Made by a program: the position numbers and the translations under genes
Part shown: positions 5,437-7,676 of the stretch, one piece after another
How positions within the stretch are numbered: position 1 is the stretch's first letter
How the letters are laid out: the number at the start of each line of letters is the position of its first letter
Notes under the pieces: model-generated
Database searches by the model: none
Told to the model about the DNA's origin: nothing
Seen by the model: only the letters and a program-made list of their open reading frames with translations
Assembly (NCBI GenBank): GCA_944376975.1
Contig: CALWEE010000070.1
Location: 1 to 7,676 of the forward strand
Reading direction: 5' to 3'
DNA from: an uncultured Lachnospiraceae bacterium
GTDB taxonomy: Bacteria; Bacillota; Clostridia; Lachnospirales; Lachnospiraceae
Length of the DNA stretch: 7,676 bases

Positions 5437-7188
5437 ATGATGATCAACAAACGGCTGATCGGGACCGTAAAAGAAAGCAAAAAATATATAGCGGGGAACG
5501 TGGCCTTTATGTGGGCGGGACTCGCAGCCAATATGGCGATGATCTTTTCCATGACCGGTTTTCTTGAAAAGCTGCGGACCGGCGGATGGAGCGGCAAAGA
5601 CGCGGGGGAGACGGCGCTTGTCCTGGCGGCGGCCCTGTGCGTCCGCTATATATGCGCCGCGGGCGCTTCCCGCATGAGCTTCCTTTCTTCCCGGATGGTA
5701 AAAAAGCGGCTTCGGGAGAAGATCTATCAGAAGCTTCTTGGACTGGGCGCTTCGTATAATGAAAACGTATCCACGTCGGAGGTGGTCCAGCTTTCCGTGG
5801 AGGGTACCGATCAGCTGGAGACTTATTTTGGCGCTTATCTGCCCCAGTTTTTTTACAGCATGCTGGCGCCGGTCACCCTGTTTGCCGTCCTGTCCTTTAT
5901 CAGCCTGCCGTCGGCCCTTCTCTTGCTTTTGTGCGTGCCGCTCATCCCGGCGGCCATAGCGGCGGTACAGACTTTCGCGAAAAAACTGCTGTCCGGATAC
6001 TGGGGGCAATATACGGCTCTGGGCGATTCGTTCCTGGAAAACCTTCAGGGACTGACCACTTTGAAGATCTATCAGGCCGATGGGTTCAAACATGAAGAAA
6101 TGAACCGGGAAGCGGAAAAATTCCGAAAGATCACCATGAAAGTGCTGATCATGCAGCTGAATTCCATCACGATCATGGATCTGATCGCCTACGGCGGAGC
6201 GGCGCTGGGGCTGATCATGGCGGTCAGCCAGTATCAGGCCGGCCGGGTGGACTGGCCGGGCGCGCTGGCCATCATCCTTCTTTCGGCGGAGTTTTTCATC
6301 CCCATGCGTCAGCTGGGAAGCTTTTTCCATATCGCCATGAACGGCATGGCGGCCAGCGACAAGATCTTTCGGCTGCTGGATATGCCGGAAGAAGGGAAAA
6401 AAGGGGAAAAAGATTTTCCCGAAGTCGGAGCGATCCGATGCGAAAACGTGGATTTTGCCTATGAAGAAGACCGGCAGATCCTTAAAAACGTGGACATGAT
6501 ATTTGAAAGAGGCGCGCTGACCGCCATCGTAGGCGAGAGCGGCTGCGGCAAGTCGACGGTGGCCGGCCTGCTGACGGGACGGAACCGGAAATTTTCAGGG
6601 AAGGTGTGTGTCGGCGGAGAAGACATCCGGGATATCCGGGAAGACAGCCTGATGGCCCATGTCACCTATGTGGGTTTTAACAGTTACCTGTTTAAGGGGA
6701 GCGTGAGGGATAACCTGCGCATGGCGGCGCCGGAGGCGGACGACGAAAAGCTGTGGCGCGTCCTTGAACAGACCCGGCTGGCGGATTTTTTGAGAAACCA
6801 GCAAGGACTGGATACCCGGCTCGAGGAAAAAGCGTCCAATCTTTCCGGAGGCCAGTGCCAGAGGCTGGCGTTGGCCCGGGCCATCCTCCATGACAGCCCG
6901 GTCTATATATTTGATGAAGCCACATCCAATATCGATGTGGAAAGCGAGAATGATATCATGGAGCAGATCCTTTGCCTTGCCCGGTCAAAGACGGTGATCC
7001 TCATATCCCACCGGCTGGCCAACGTGGTCTCGGCGGATCGGATCTATGTCATGGAAGACGGGCGGGTCACGGAAACAGGCAGCCACGCGGCGCTTCTTGA
7101 AAAGAAAGGAACTTACGCCGCTTTATGGCAGGCGCAGCAGGATCTGGAAAATTACGGCGTAAGCCATGAAGGAGGTGACCGGTCATGA
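5437..7188 (+). CDS. CydD-like ABC exporter, fused membrane and ATPase domains
   Basis: This is a 583-residue half-transporter of normal size for the CydDC group, which in Escherichia coli exports cysteine and glutathione to the cell exterior side and supports cytochrome bd assembly. About six membrane helices fall within residues 18-295, including a typical pair near 131-175. The ATPase domain has Walker A GESGCGKST (366-374), signature LSGGQ (469-473), Walker B VYIFDE (489-494) and switch His525. Conserved-looking CydD-type stretches include ETYFGAYLPQFFYSMLAP (128-145) and SFLENLQGLTTLKIYQAD. The start ATG 5437 has AGGAG 9 bases upstream; ATG 5440 is a possible alternative. The next gene overlaps by 4 bases and encodes the matching CydC-like half, so the two probably form a heterodimer. 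The leader carries operator-like repeats. Exporter type is secure; thiol substrate is inferred from family. Confidence 0.92.
   Translation: MMINKRLIGTVKESKKYIAGNVAFMWAGLAANMAMIFSMTGFLEKLRTGGWSGKDAGETALVLAAALCVRYICAAGASRMSFLSSRMVKKRLREKIYQKLLGLGASYNENVSTSEVVQLSVEGTDQLETYFGAYLPQFFYSMLAPVTLFAVLSFISLPSALLLLLCVPLIPAAIAAVQTFAKKLLSGYWGQYTALGDSFLENLQGLTTLKIYQADGFKHEEMNREAEKFRKITMKVLIMQLNSITIMDLIAYGGAALGLIMAVSQYQAGRVDWPGALAIILLSAEFFIPMRQLGSFFHIAMNGMAASDKIFRLLDMPEEGKKGEKDFPEVGAIRCENVDFAYEEDRQILKNVDMIFERGALTAIVGESGCGKSTVAGLLTGRNRKFSGKVCVGGEDIRDIREDSLMAHVTYVGFNSYLFKGSVRDNLRMAAPEADDEKLWRVLEQTRLADFLRNQQGLDTRLEEKASNLSGGQCQRLALARAILHDSPVYIFDEATSNIDVESENDIMEQILCLARSKTVILISHRLANVVSADRIYVMEDGRVTETGSHAALLEKKGTYAALWQAQQDLENYGVSHEGGDRS
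7169..7178 (+). promoter_or_regulatory. Full-length Shine-Dalgarno sequence for the CydC-like gene
   Basis: AAGGAGGTGA is complementary over ten bases to the conserved 3' end of 16S rRNA. It lies inside the end of the CydD-like gene, 6 bases before ATG 7185, and fixes that start. With the ATGA stop/start overlap it indicates strong coupled translation of the two halves. Confidence 0.9.
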
Positions 7189-7676
7189 GGAAACGTTCCG
7201 GTTTAAAGATATGCGGCCGGCTGATCGGCCTTGTCCGTCCGCTGACCGGTTATATGCTCGCCGCCATCGCCATGGGCACGGCGGGCCATCTGAGCGCCAC
7301 GTTCATCACCCTGTTGGGTGGGTACGCCCTGACCGGTCTGCTCGGTTTTAAAGCGCCGTTATCCCTCGCCGGCCTGTTGGCCGCGGCCGTCGTCCTGGCG
7401 TTGGCCCGGGGCGTCTTGCGGTATGGCGAGCAGGCGTGCAACCATTATATCGCGTTCAAGCTGCTGGCCCTCATACGGGACAAGGTGTTTGGGGCGCTGC
7501 GCAGGCTGTGTCCGGCGAAGCTTGAAGGCAGGGATAAAGGCGACTTGATATCGGTCATCACCTCCGATATCGAACTGCTGGAAGTCTTTTACGCCCATAC
7601 CATTTCCCCGGCGGCCATCGCGGCGCTGACGTCCGTTTTTATGGCGGTGTTCATCGGCCGGTATCATCCGGCGCTG
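7185..7676 (+). CDS. CydC-like ABC exporter, 3' end missing
   Basis: The frame is open from ATG 7185 to the window end (164 codons), so only the N-terminal membrane part is seen. It begins MRKRSGLKICGRLIGLVRPL, followed by two hydrophobic segments (about 22-51 and 58-76). Then come RGVLRYGEQACNHYIAFKLL (75-94), IRDKVFGALRRLCPAKLEGR (97-116) and DLISVITSDIELLEVFYAHT (119-138), a pattern typical of CydC-type half-transporters in Firmicutes, and then the start of another membrane helix. The ATPase domain should lie beyond the edge. The ATG overlaps the upstream stop (ATGA), and an ideal Shine-Dalgarno sequence precedes it. It is inferred to pair with the CydD-like protein as a heterodimeric exporter of thiols or a related compound. 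Confidence 0.9.
   Translation, partial: MRKRSGLKICGRLIGLVRPLTGYMLAAIAMGTAGHLSATFITLLGGYALTGLLGFKAPLSLAGLLAAAVVLALARGVLRYGEQACNHYIAFKLLALIRDKVFGALRRLCPAKLEGRDKGDLISVITSDIELLEVFYAHTISPAAIAALTSVFMAVFIGRYHPAL

Noticed and set aside
5419..6330. A 303-codon open frame on the minus strand opposite the CydD-like gene
   Set aside because: Low-complexity charged product with no motif; it lies wholly against a well-supported ABC exporter.
1..7676. CRISPR array, insertion sequence, tRNA or rRNA
   Set aside because: I saw no regularly spaced repeats, transposase-like product, terminal inverted repeats or recognisable structural RNA in the window.

Overview
All seven coding regions in this window lie on the + strand, with short gaps and one unfinished gene at each end. 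Ribosome-binding sites are strong, GC content is moderate, most genes start with ATG, and several proteins have a Clostridia/Lachnospiraceae flavour. Together these suggest a gut-type Firmicute of class Clostridia. That placement is inferred from protein style only, because no rRNA or other taxonomic marker is present.

Left block (1-1727): two adjacent AAA+ ATPase genes. The first enters from outside the window and keeps the visible catalytic motifs: Walker A, Walker B, sensor-1 Asn, pore loop and a candidate arginine finger. The second is clearly related to it but has lost each of those residues. It carries a long charged tail that ends in a short acidic segment. The pair looks like an active plus inactive subunit set of one complex. 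Substrate and partners are unknown.

Middle block (1744-4072): a local promoter drives an ABC ATPase and an overlapping 12-helix permease, a two-gene transporter of unknown substrate. A hairpin would hide the ribosome-binding site in read-through RNA but could not form fully in RNA started at the local promoter.

Next (4073-5214): two small genes of unknown function. One encodes an exported or membrane-anchored 137-residue protein; its extended -10 promoter overlaps a site resembling a BlaI/MecI/CopY operator, and it ends at a strong terminator. The other encodes a 159-residue soluble protein that appears to be built from two copies of one beta-rich module.

Right block (5215-7676): a structured 222-base leader holds a GC-rich hairpin, a terminator, three copies of a partly palindromic GTTAG-N4-RTATAAC motif, and a perfect 14-base palindrome. 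It precedes a translationally coupled pair of ABC transporter genes with fused membrane and ATPase domains, of the CydD/CydC (thiol exporter) type. The second of these runs off the right edge. No cytochrome bd genes are visible here.

The most notable items are the active/inactive AAA+ pair and the repeated operator-like motif before the CydDC-like genes.
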